Translations under genes and position numbers: made by a program | DNA from: CAYSLU01 sp964431965 | Lineage (GTDB): Bacteria > Verrucomicrobiota > Kiritimatiellia > CAIKKV01 > CAYSLU01 | Reading direction: 5' to 3' | Length of the DNA: 39,388 nucleotides | NCBI GenBank assembly: GCA_964431965.1 | Contig: CAYSLU010000046.1 | Location: 1 to 39,388, forward strand | Shown here: positions 1 through 6,582 of the stretch, in pieces | Layout of the letters: every line of letters begins with the position of its first letter | Position numbering within the stretch: position 1 is the stretch's first letter | The notes under the pieces: generated by a model | The model's input: the letters and a program-made list of their open reading frames with translations, nothing else | Databases searched by the model: none | What the model was told of the DNA's origin: nothing

Positions 1-2
1 TG

Positions 3-824
3 GACCTGCGGCCGGTGAAACTCGACCCGTCGCAGGTTGACCAAATCCTTGCCAATCTGTGCGTCAATGCGCGGGACGCCATCGCCGGTGTCGGCGAAAT
101 TGCCTTGGAAACCGGAAGCATCGTCATTGACACAGAGTTCTGCGCCAGACACCAGGAAGCCATTCCCGGCACGTACGTGTTCCTGGCGGTCAGCGACGAT
201 GGCTGCGGCATGGACAAGGGGACTCTGGCGCAGATATTCGAACCGTTCTTCACCACCAAGGGCCTCGGCAAGGGCACGGGCCTGGGGCTGGCCACGGTGT
301 ACGGGATCGTCAAGCAGAACAACGGATTCATCTACGCCTACAGCGAGCCGGGCAAAGGCACGACGTTCAAGATCTATCTGCCCGAGATTGCGGCAGAGAC
401 CGTGGCGGCAACCGTCACCAGCAAGACGGAAGCGCCCCGAGGACGGGGGGAGACCATCCTGTTGGTGGAGGATGAGAAATCGCTGCGCGTGACGTGCGGC
501 CTGTTCCTGGAAGCCCTTGACTACAGAGTCCTGGCGGCGGAGACCCCCAGGGAAGCATTGAAGATGACAGCCCAGCATCCCGGTGACATCGATGTATTGC
601 TGACGGACGTGGTCATGCCGGGGATGGATGGGCGGCAACTGGCGAAACGCATCAGCGCGGTCAAGCCGGGCGTCAAGGTGCTGTTCATGTCCGGCTACAC
701 GGCTGACGTGATTGCCCAGCGCGGCGTGCTGGACGAGGGCGTGCAGTTCCTCTCCAAGCCGTTCACGCGCGACGACCTCGCGCGCAAGGTGCGCGAGATG
801 CTGGAAGGGCCACGCCCCGGTTGA
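3..824 (+). CDS. Hybrid sensor histidine kinase, C-terminal part (ATPase plus receiver)
   Basis: The gene enters from the left edge, because the frame is open to base 3; the GTG at 15 is internal. The visible part is a GHKL ATP-binding domain followed by a response-regulator receiver. Counting from the codon at 15, the N box (NLCVNARDA) is at about 14-22, the G1 box (DDGCGMD) at 61-67, the F box (FEPFFTTK) at 75-82 and the G2 box (GKGTGLGL) at 85-92. The receiver starts near 147 (ILLVEDE), with phospho-acceptor Asp198 in TDVVMPGMDG and the conserved Lys248 in SKPF. The HisKA domain and any sensor domain lie outside the window. A fused C-terminal receiver implies an intramolecular relay or an off switch. 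No partner regulator is adjacent; the NtrC-type regulator is 35 kb away and need not be related. The stop is followed by non-coding DNA. Confidence 0.93.
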   Translation, partial: DLRPVKLDPSQVDQILANLCVNARDAIAGVGEIALETGSIVIDTEFCARHQEAIPGTYVFLAVSDDGCGMDKGTLAQIFEPFFTTKGLGKGTGLGLATVYGIVKQNNGFIYAYSEPGKGTTFKIYLPEIAAETVAATVTSKTEAPRGRGETILLVEDEKSLRVTCGLFLEALDYRVLAAETPREALKMTAQHPGDIDVLLTDVVMPGMDGRQLAKRISAVKPGVKVLFMSGYTADVIAQRGVLDEGVQFLSKPFTRDDLARKVREMLEGPRPG

Positions 825-862
825 TAACGGGCGTCCGGACAAGAGAACGGACTCCCCCTACA

Positions 863-890
863 CCGTTGGCCGTTGGCAGTGACTGGCCGC
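863..890. repeat. Degenerate heptamer tandem array
   Basis: Four consecutive 7-bp units read CCGTTGG, CCGTTGG, CAGTGAC, TGGCCGC. The first two are identical and the third is a diverged version. It starts 38 nt after the histidine kinase stop. It resembles in style the heptamer arrays at 3674-3769 and 20154-20188, although the unit sequence differs. Function unknown. Confidence 0.45.
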
Positions 891-919
891 TCCGCCGGTT
901 GCGCCCCTCCACGCCCGTT

Positions 920-1015
920 GGCACGGAGCCGCCCCGCTTCGCGCAGACGCTACGCGGGGCAAGCCGGAAGGCGGCGAGTCTCTGCCGTCCCGTTGTCCGG
1001 GACCGCGTCTGTGCC
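920..1015. other. Multi-hairpin structured intergenic element
   Basis: The roughly 300 nt between the kinase stop and the vapC stop show no convincing gene. Within them, imperfect outer arms (GGCACGGA at 920-927, TCTGTGCC at 1008-1015) enclose three small inverted repeats: GCCCCGC/GCGGGGC at 931-937/954-960, CGGC/GCCG at 972-975/984-987, and TCCCG/CGGGA at 988-992/998-1002. Together these could fold like a cloverleaf. It could be a REP-like element or a structured RNA. No promoter or T-tract is evident, and in GC-rich DNA some of the pairing may be chance. The rest, 1016-1131, shows nothing recognisable. Confidence 0.35.
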
Positions 1016-1131
1016 GAGGGCGTTTCATGAACGGGTCGCGAAACTACGCCGCCGATGACACACGCACAAGCATCTTGAGTCGGTCAGGTGAAGAGAGACC
1101 AGTGACTCCGCCGCACGAGCGGGAGGGGCCG

Positions 1132-1560
1132 CTACGCCGGGCACTCCCAGTCCAGTCCGTGGAACTGGGCAAACGCGCGGTCGAGCGTCACGAGTCGGTA
1201 TCCGCCGGCTCGCGCGAACGCCGCCAAGTATGCATCCATAACGACCTTGGGCGACCGTCCGAACGGACGACAGAGATCGGCCCATGTTGCATCCAGACGC
1301 GGCGGCTCAAGCACGAGCGAGAATCGTCCGGACGCGAGCAGCCGCGCGTACACGCTCCATGCCTGAGGCAGGGTCAGCGTCTCTTCGCCCATCACCGCCT
1401 GCGTGCAGAGCAGGCGCAAAAACCCCATCTGCACCGGTCGGCACAGGTGAAGCGAGTCGGTCGGTCCGAGCCGCTCCAACCACTCCCGCACGTCGCGGTG
1501 CCGCTGGAATCGATCCGCGGACAGCGCCAGCAGGACGTTAGCGTCCATCAGTCGCTTCAT
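1132..1560 (-). CDS. vapC: VapC-type PIN-domain toxin
   Basis: This is a 142-residue PIN-domain protein, the usual length for VapC ribonuclease toxins of type II toxin-antitoxin systems. The N-terminus MKRLMDANVLLAL carries the first catalytic Asp (LMDANVL). A middle acidic segment (VVMDAYLAAFA) and the C-terminal LVTLDRAF motif supply the other PIN acidic positions. The family cleaves RNA, often tRNA or rRNA, with Mg2+. The ATG at 1560 was chosen because it puts the canonical PIN N-terminus at residue 1 and overlaps the upstream antitoxin gene by 23 nt, a typical translationally coupled arrangement. The TRPI-like variant (TTHA-type PIN) is possible. RNA target unknown. Confidence 0.88.
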   Translation of the reverse strand: MKRLMDANVLLALSADRFQRHRDVREWLERLGPTDSLHLCRPVQMGFLRLLCTQAVMGEETLTLPQAWSVYARLLASGRFSLVLEPPRLDATWADLCRPFGRSPKVVMDAYLAAFARAGGYRLVTLDRAFAQFHGLDWECPA

Positions 1561-1804
1561 AGGCGGCCGCCTCCTCGCGCAGCAGGATGGCGCTGATCTC
1601 CTCCGGTTCCAACTCGTAGCGTCCCGGAGTGCGGCTCCCAATGAGCGGCAGGGGAAGCGACTGCGCGCGAGACGTAGCCTGGCGGGCGTCCAACTCGTGC
1701 TCCAAAGCTGCCACAATCAGGTCCTTCATGCTCAAGCCGCGCCGCGCCGCCGCGAGTTTGACGCGCCTGCCGATGGAATCGGGGATGTCGACTGTCGTTC
1801 TCAT
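1538..1804 (-). CDS. vapB: VapB-type ribbon-helix-helix antitoxin
   Basis: An 88-residue protein starting MRTTVDIPDSIGRRVK. The N-terminal beta strand and following helix are those of ribbon-helix-helix DNA-binding antitoxins (RTTVDIPD, then GLSMKDLIVAALEHEL). The acidic C-terminal tail after residue 62 (YELEPEEISAILLREE) would wrap and neutralise the PIN toxin encoded just downstream. The start was chosen at the RHH core; an open frame continues further upstream but shows no conserved character. No Shine-Dalgarno sequence precedes the ATG. A 16-bp palindrome lies 2 nt upstream, so autoregulation by the VapBC complex is likely. Assignment as antitoxin rests on fold plus gene pairing. Confidence 0.88.
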   Translation of the reverse strand: MRTTVDIPDSIGRRVKLAAARRGLSMKDLIVAALEHELDARQATSRAQSLPLPLIGSRTPGRYELEPEEISAILLREEAAAYEATDGR

Positions 1805-1806
1805 GC

Positions 1807-1839
1807 AAGCATATTTATGCTTTTGTGCGTCGGCGTCAA
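1807..1839 (-). promoter_or_regulatory. vapBC promoter with palindromic operator
   Basis: On the minus strand a -35-like TTGACG (1839-1834) is followed after 16 nt by TAAATA (1817-1812). A perfect inverted repeat, AAGCATA-AA-TATGCTT (1822-1807), covers the -10 and ends 2 nt before the vapB ATG. RHH antitoxins bind such palindromes, so this is the obvious autoregulatory site. The predicted start of transcription falls at about 1805, which would give a leaderless mRNA. The palindrome is seen directly; promoter use is inferred. Confidence 0.65.
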
Positions 1840-2118
1840 GGACGAAAGCCGTGACGGTTGCCGTGTTCATAGCCAAGCGCCAGGCGAACTGGCAGCGGGC
1901 GCGAGCGAGACTGAATTGGATCGGGAAAACGCCGCCTGTCCGCGAAGCCGATGCGAGCCTCACGGCGTTCGGGTTGCACATGGCCGCGCCGCAAAGCGCA
2001 GCGGCGGAAGAGCGGGGCGAGCACGGGAAGAAGTGTGCTACCGTCTCCCGACCCCTGGTCGGTCGTGACCGAGAACAACGGAAAAAGCCCGCCTTCGCCA
2101 GGAAGATCCGGCGCGGCA
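1840..2118. other. Gene-free stretch between vapB and tRNA-Ser
   Basis: Open frames cross this stretch on both strands but none has a ribosome-binding site, a recognisable domain or a plausible start. I see no repeat of the tRNA 3' end that would mark an integrated element. Confidence 0.4.
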
Positions 2119-2236
<118 letters not shown>

Positions 2237-2405
2237 AAACACAGGGCCGGCAAGTCGGTCGCCAAGACGGTCGCATGCCCGACCTTACGGTCAGGCCACG
2301 CGGGTCGGAACTGTACCCAAACCAAGGGGGCAGGCACAAGCAAAAGCCCATCGGGCGACGGGCCGCGCCAGCCCATTCCAGTCCCAACCGCGATCCGGCA
2401 GGCTC

Positions 2406-2759
2406 TTAGTGCTGGACGTAGATCCGGTATCTGCCCCGGCCGTCCTCGCTCACGCGCAGGCCCGTCACGCCGGACTTGCTGCCCACATCGACGTCCTGAC
2501 TCTGATCCTTCTGCAGCTTGCGGCCGACCGTGTAGGATGTCGTCGTCGAGCCCTGCCGAACCACGAACGTGTTGATGATCACGCCGCCATCGACCACATA
2601 GAACCGGACCTTCGAGACGTCGCTCCCCACGGAGATCTCCCGGGCGTTCACCGACGTCACATCAAACTCGCCGACCATGTGCCACTTGTCCTTGGCCATC
2701 GCCGAGCCGCCGAGCGACAGCGCCACCATCACCACCACCCACCCGATCATTCGCTTCAT
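2406..2759 (-). CDS. Small exported protein, DUF2541-like
   Basis: The protein has 117 residues. Residues 1-22 form a signal peptide: a basic MKR start, a hydrophobic core (MIGWVVVMVALSLGG) and an AMA cleavage site. The mature part is beta-rich with no cysteines. Its pattern (VGSDVSKVRFYV, then TTTSYTVGRKL, then VTGLRV near the end) resembles the DUF2541/YaaI group of small periplasmic proteins of unknown function. The resemblance is by eye and modest. The ATG at 2759 was preferred over earlier ATGs because AAAGGAG precedes it by 7 nt. It lies 57 nt downstream of the dehydrogenase start side of the operon's last gene in gene order, separated by tRNA-side non-coding DNA on the other flank; no functional link is apparent. 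The gap 2237-2405 to the tRNA holds nothing I recognise. Confidence 0.75.
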   Translation of the reverse strand: MKRMIGWVVVMVALSLGGSAMAKDKWHMVGEFDVTSVNAREISVGSDVSKVRFYVVDGGVIINTFVVRQGSTTTSYTVGRKLQKDQSQDVDVGSKSGVTGLRVSEDGRGRYRIYVQH

Positions 2760-2816
2760 CGTCCGCTCCTTTCGCTCCATGCTCTCGTACCGCCGGGCAG
2801 TATACACCAAACCGCC

Positions 2817-3728
2817 CTACTTTCGATCTCCATAGTCGAAGAAGCCACGGCCGGACTTCCGTCCCAGGCGCCCTTCGGCGACCATACGCCGCAGCACCTC
2901 GCACGGCCGGTAGCGCGCATCGCCCAGCCCGCGCTCCAAGGTCTCGAGGATGCTGACGACGATGTCGATCCCGATCATGTCGGCCAGCGCCAGGGGCCCC
3001 ATCGGATGGCCCGCGCCCAGCTCCATGACGGTGTCGATGTCCTTCGCCGACGCGATGCCGTCGCCGAGCGCCCGGGCCGCCTCGTTGATGTACGGAATCA
3101 GCAGGCGGTTCACGACGAACCCCGGCGCCTCTTTCACCTCGATCGGCACCTTGCCGATACGCTCCGCGAACGCCCGCGCGGCCGCCACGCAGGCGTCCGA
3201 CGTCCGGGTCGCCCGGATGATCTCGACCGGCTTCATGGCGGGCACCGGGTTGAAGAAGTGCAGCCCCACCACGCGCTCCGGATGGCGGCACCCGCCGGCG
3301 ATGGCGCTCACGCTGAGGGCCGACGTGTTCGTGGCCAGCAGGGCCGATGGCGCCACGATCGACTCGAGCTCCGCAAAGAGCGCCTGCTTGACGGCGAGAT
3401 TCTCCACGATCGCTTCCACCACCAGGCCCGCGCCGGCGATGTCGGCCAAGCGACTCGTAGCCGTAATGCCCGACACGGTCGCCCGCGCCTGGTCGGCCGT
3501 GATCTTCTGCTTCTCGACCGCGCGCTGCAGGCTCTTCTCGATTCCGTCCCGCGCCTTGCGCGCCAGGGACTCATCGACCTCGCGCAGGATGACCGGGATG
3601 CCCGCCGCCGCCACGGCCTGCGCAATCCCCCGCCCCATCGTCCCCCCGCCCACCACCGCCACCAGCGAAGGAAGAGACAGGGGACAGGGTTCAGGGTTCA
3701 GTCCGGACGATCGATCTCTGCCGTTCAT
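2817..3728 (-). CDS. 3-hydroxyacyl-CoA (3-hydroxybutyryl-CoA) dehydrogenase
   Basis: This enzyme catalyses NAD(P)-dependent interconversion of (S)-3-hydroxyacyl-CoA and 3-oxoacyl-CoA. The Rossmann motif VAVVGGGTMGRGIAQ begins at residue 23. The catalytic His is in VGLHFFNPVP, the second catalytic residue is in EVKEAPGFVVNRLL, and the C-terminal domain ends with LGRKSGRGFFDYG. Apart from its N-terminus, it matches the roughly 282-residue Hbd/PaaH family. The first 22 residues (rich in Pro, Ser and Leu) are atypical, since family members usually reach the Rossmann strand within 5-8 residues. That extension is encoded across a heptamer repeat array, so the true start may lie downstream; a GTG at 3662 or a rare CTG at 3680 would restore a normal N-terminus. 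It is the last gene after thiolase and CoA-transferase. Confidence 0.93.
   Translation of the reverse strand: MNGRDRSSGLNPEPCPLSLPSLVAVVGGGTMGRGIAQAVAAAGIPVILREVDESLARKARDGIEKSLQRAVEKQKITADQARATVSGITATSRLADIAGAGLVVEAIVENLAVKQALFAELESIVAPSALLATNTSALSVSAIAGGCRHPERVVGLHFFNPVPAMKPVEIIRATRTSDACVAAARAFAERIGKVPIEVKEAPGFVVNRLLIPYINEAARALGDGIASAKDIDTVMELGAGHPMGPLALADMIGIDIVVSILETLERGLGDARYRPCEVLRRMVAEGRLGRKSGRGFFDYGDRK
3674..3701. repeat. Heptamer tandem array (GGTTCAG type)
   Basis: Four 7-bp units on the plus strand: GAGACAG, GGGACAG, GGTTCAG, GGTTCAG. All end in CAG and the last two are identical. The array lies inside the annotated 5' end of the dehydrogenase gene and encodes part of its aberrant N-terminal extension. 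Confidence 0.7.
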
Positions 3729-3741
3729 AGCTGCCCTGCCC

Positions 3742-3769
3742 CTCTGATCGCTGTTCTCTGACCTCTGGA
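3742..3769. repeat. Heptamer tandem array (CTCTGAC type)
   Basis: Four 7-bp units on the plus strand: CTCTGAT, CGCTGTT, CTCTGAC, CTCTGGA. It fills most of the 42-nt gap between the thiolase stop and the dehydrogenase start. The CTG phase is opposite to the CAG-ending units at 3674-3701, so the two arrays are in inverted orientation and could pair imperfectly. Confidence 0.65.
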
Positions 3770-3770
3770 C

Positions 3771-4973
3771 TCAGCCTTCCGCCTCCACCACCATCGCAAT
3801 CCCCTCTCCGCCCCCGATGCACAGGGCCGCGAGGCCGTAGCGCACGCTCCGCCGCCGCATCTCGTACAGGAGCGTGACGAGGATCCGCGCGCCGCTCGCG
3901 CCGATCGGGTGGCCGAGCGCAATCGCGCCGCCGTTCACGTTCACGCGCTCGGGATCGCAGTTCAACTCGCGCAGCACCGCAAGGCTCTGCGCCGCGAACG
4001 CCTCGTTCAGTTCGAACAGCCCGATGTCCGCGATCGACAGGCCCGCCCGCTCCAGCGCCGAATGCGCCGCGCCCACCGGCCCGATGCCCATCAGGATCGG
4101 CTCCACGCCGGCCGTGGCATACGAGCGGATGCGGGCCAGCGGCTTTCGGCCGTGCGCCTTCGCGCGGGCGGCCGACATCACCACCACCGCGGCGGCTCCG
4201 TCGCTGATGCCCGACGCGTTGCCCGCCGTAACCGTGCCGTCGGCCGAGAACGCAGGCTTGAGCCCCGCCAGGATGTCCACGGTCGTGGCCGGCTTCGGGA
4301 ACTCGTCCTTCCGAAACGGAACGGGATCGCCCTTCCGCTGCGGAATCGCCACCGGCACGGTCTCCTCATCGAACCGGCCTCCGCGCTGGGCGTCGGCGCA
4401 GCGCGCCTGACTGCGCGCGGCGAACTCGTCCTGCTCGCGCCGCCCGATGCCGTACCGCTTGGCCAGCGTCTCCACGGCCACCGCCATGTGGCAGTCGTTG
4501 TACACGTCCCAGAGACCGTCGCGGATCATGCTGTCCACGAGCGAGCCGTGCCCGATCCGGTAGCCGCTCCGCGCCTGGTCCAGCAGGTAGGGGGCGCGGC
4601 TCATGCTCTCCATGCCGCCGGCCGCCACGACCTCCGCGTCGCCGGCGCGAACGGCCTGGGCGGCCAGGCACACGGCCTGCAGGCCGGACCCGCACATCTT
4701 GTTCACCGACCAGGCGGTGGTTCCGACCGGAAGCCCCGCGGCGAACCCGGCCTGCCGTGCCGGATGCTGGCCCTGCCCGGCCTGGAGCACCTGGCCCATG
4801 ATCACGTCGCGAACCGAGCCCGGCTCCACGCCCGCGCGGCTCACCGCCTCCCTCAGGGCCGTGCCGCCGAGCTGCGCAGCGGGCACAGCCGCCAGCGCGC
4901 CGCCGAAGCTCCCGATGGCCGTCCGGCACGCGCCGACAATCACCGCCTCACCCGCCTGCGACCCCTTGCACAT
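3771..4973 (-). CDS. Acetyl-CoA C-acetyltransferase (thiolase)
   Basis: A 400-residue thiolase that condenses two acetyl-CoA to acetoacetyl-CoA or runs the reverse cleavage. The acyl-accepting Cys94 is in NKMCGSGLQA. The family motif NVNGGAIALGHPIGASGARI supplies the active-site His, and CIGGGEG near the C-terminus carries the second catalytic Cys. Length and motifs match biosynthetic-type thiolases (AtoB/PhaA/Thl) rather than the multifunctional FadA type. Exact chain-length preference cannot be read from sequence. The ATG at 4973 has GGAGG 8 nt upstream. It lies 25 nt after the CoA-transferase stop and upstream of the dehydrogenase, forming a short-chain acyl-CoA operon. Confidence 0.95.
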   Translation of the reverse strand: MCKGSQAGEAVIVGACRTAIGSFGGALAAVPAAQLGGTALREAVSRAGVEPGSVRDVIMGQVLQAGQGQHPARQAGFAAGLPVGTTAWSVNKMCGSGLQAVCLAAQAVRAGDAEVVAAGGMESMSRAPYLLDQARSGYRIGHGSLVDSMIRDGLWDVYNDCHMAVAVETLAKRYGIGRREQDEFAARSQARCADAQRGGRFDEETVPVAIPQRKGDPVPFRKDEFPKPATTVDILAGLKPAFSADGTVTAGNASGISDGAAAVVVMSAARAKAHGRKPLARIRSYATAGVEPILMGIGPVGAAHSALERAGLSIADIGLFELNEAFAAQSLAVLRELNCDPERVNVNGGAIALGHPIGASGARILVTLLYEMRRRSVRYGLAALCIGGGEGIAMVVEAEG

Positions 4974-4998
4974 GACCGCATCCTCCGCGCCTGATGCG

Positions 4999-6549
4999 CT
5001 ACAGCGCCAGTCCCATGTGCTCCGACCGGAAGATCCGGGCGTCCATCGTCCGCACCTGCGGCGCGATCTCGGGCCGGAACTCCATCCGGCCGAGCACATC
5101 CTTTTCCATATCCACCCCGGGCGCCACTTCAGCCAGAATCAGCCCGCGCGGCCCCAGCTCGAACACGGCGCGCTCGGTGACGTACAGCACCCGCTGGCCG
5201 CGCTCCCGCGCATAGTCGGCGCTGAAGCTGACCTGCTCCACCGCTCGCACGAACTTCCGGTGCTGCCCCTCACGAACGACGCGCAGGCCGGCGTCAGATA
5301 TCGCGACGTCCAGATCGCCCGCCGTGAATGTGCCGCAATACACCAGTGTCTTGGCGCTCTGGCTGATGTTCACAAACCCGCCCACTCCGGCCACGCGCGC
5401 GCCGAACTTGCTGACGTTCACGTTCCCCCGCTCATCCGCCTGCGCCAGGCCGAGAAACGCGAGGTCGAGCCCGCCGCCGTCGTAGAAATCGAACTGGTAC
5501 GGCTGGTCGATGATCGCCTCCGGATTCGCGCTCGCGCCGAAGCTCAGGCCGCTCGCGGGTACGCCGCCGATCGGCCCGGCCTCGACCGTCAGCGTGATCG
5601 CATCCAGCACCCCCTCCTCGTACGCCACCTTCGCCACGCCCTCCGGCATCCCGATGCCCAGGTTCAGCACCGAGCCGCGGCGCAGCTCGAGCGCCGCGCG
5701 GCGCGCGACAACTTTCCGCTCGTCCAGGGGCATGGCCGGAAGCGGAGGCGGCGCGCCGCGCAGCTCGCCCGCGTAGGCCGGGTTGTAGGCCTCCGCGAAC
5801 GTCTGCTGGTGATTCTCCGGATGCGAGACGACGATGGCATCCACGAGGATGCCCGGCACCTGGACCATGCGCGGATCCAGCGTGCCCGCCGCCACCACCC
5901 GCTCCACCTGGACGATCACGCGCCCGCCCGAGTTCCGGGCCGCCTGCGCGATGGAAAGCGCCTCGAAGGTGCCCGTCTCGCGCTCCATGGTGACGTTGCC
6001 GCGCTCGTCTGCCGTGCTGCCGCGCAGCAGGGCCACGTGGATCGGAAACGCCCGGTAGAAGAGCCAGTCCCGGCCGCTCAGCCTGACGATCTCGACGAGA
6101 TCCTCGGCGCTGCGGGCGTTCAGCCGCCCTCCGCCGTTCCGCGGATCGATAAACGTACGCAGGCCCACGTGCGTAATCGTCCCGGGCTTGCCCGCCGCGA
6201 TGTCGCGGAACAGGTGGCTGATCACGCCCTGCGGGAAGTTATAGGCCTCGATCCGCCCCTCGACCGCCAGCTTGCCGAGTCGGGGGGCGAGGTTCCAGTG
6301 GCCGCCGACCACCCGGCGCAGCAATCCCTCGTGGCCGAGGTGATTCAGGCCGCGCGCCTTTCCGTCCCCCTGTCCGGCGGCGTAGACGAGCGTCAGGTCG
6401 CGGGGCCGCCCGGTGGCGAGGAACCGGCGCTCCAGCGCAGCGGTCAGCTCCTCCGGATGACCGTTCCCCACAAACCCGCCGCTGGCGATCGTACACCCGT
6501 CCGGGATCAACCCGACCGCCGCGTCCGCATCGAGCAACTTGCCGCCCAT
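4999..6549 (-). CDS. Acyl-CoA:acetate/3-ketoacid CoA-transferase (fused alpha-beta, YdiF/Pct type)
   Basis: This single chain of about 516 residues contains both CoA-transferase family I halves, like E. coli YdiF and propionate CoA-transferase. The N-terminal half has the IPDGCTIASGGFVGNGHPEEL start and the C-terminal half begins near 275. The catalytic Glu that forms the glutamyl-CoA thioester is in TLTVEAGPIGG, about residue 323. It would move CoA between acyl-CoA species such as acetyl-, acetoacetyl-, butyryl- or propionyl-CoA and free acids. The ATG at 6549 has GGGGAG 7 nt upstream. A GTG two codons earlier (6555) is an equally readable start. The gene lies 33 nt after the esterase stop and directly ahead of thiolase. 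Confidence 0.93.
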   Translation of the reverse strand: MGGKLLDADAAVGLIPDGCTIASGGFVGNGHPEELTAALERRFLATGRPRDLTLVYAAGQGDGKARGLNHLGHEGLLRRVVGGHWNLAPRLGKLAVEGRIEAYNFPQGVISHLFRDIAAGKPGTITHVGLRTFIDPRNGGGRLNARSAEDLVEIVRLSGRDWLFYRAFPIHVALLRGSTADERGNVTMERETGTFEALSIAQAARNSGGRVIVQVERVVAAGTLDPRMVQVPGILVDAIVVSHPENHQQTFAEAYNPAYAGELRGAPPPLPAMPLDERKVVARRAALELRRGSVLNLGIGMPEGVAKVAYEEGVLDAITLTVEAGPIGGVPASGLSFGASANPEAIIDQPYQFDFYDGGGLDLAFLGLAQADERGNVNVSKFGARVAGVGGFVNISQSAKTLVYCGTFTAGDLDVAISDAGLRVVREGQHRKFVRAVEQVSFSADYARERGQRVLYVTERAVFELGPRGLILAEVAPGVDMEKDVLGRMEFRPEIAPQVRTMDARIFRSEHMGLAL

Positions 6550-6582
6550 GGGCACGCTCCCCTCCGCCGCTCCGGGCGCCCG

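Noticed and set aside
821..1285. Several short open frames between the kinase and vapC.
   Set aside because: They are mutually overlapping on both strands, lack ribosome-binding sites and show no conserved pattern.
2409..3761. A 450-codon open frame on the plus strand.
   Set aside because: Antisense to the small exported protein and the dehydrogenase; composition (Arg/His/Asp) and lack of motifs mark it as a shadow.
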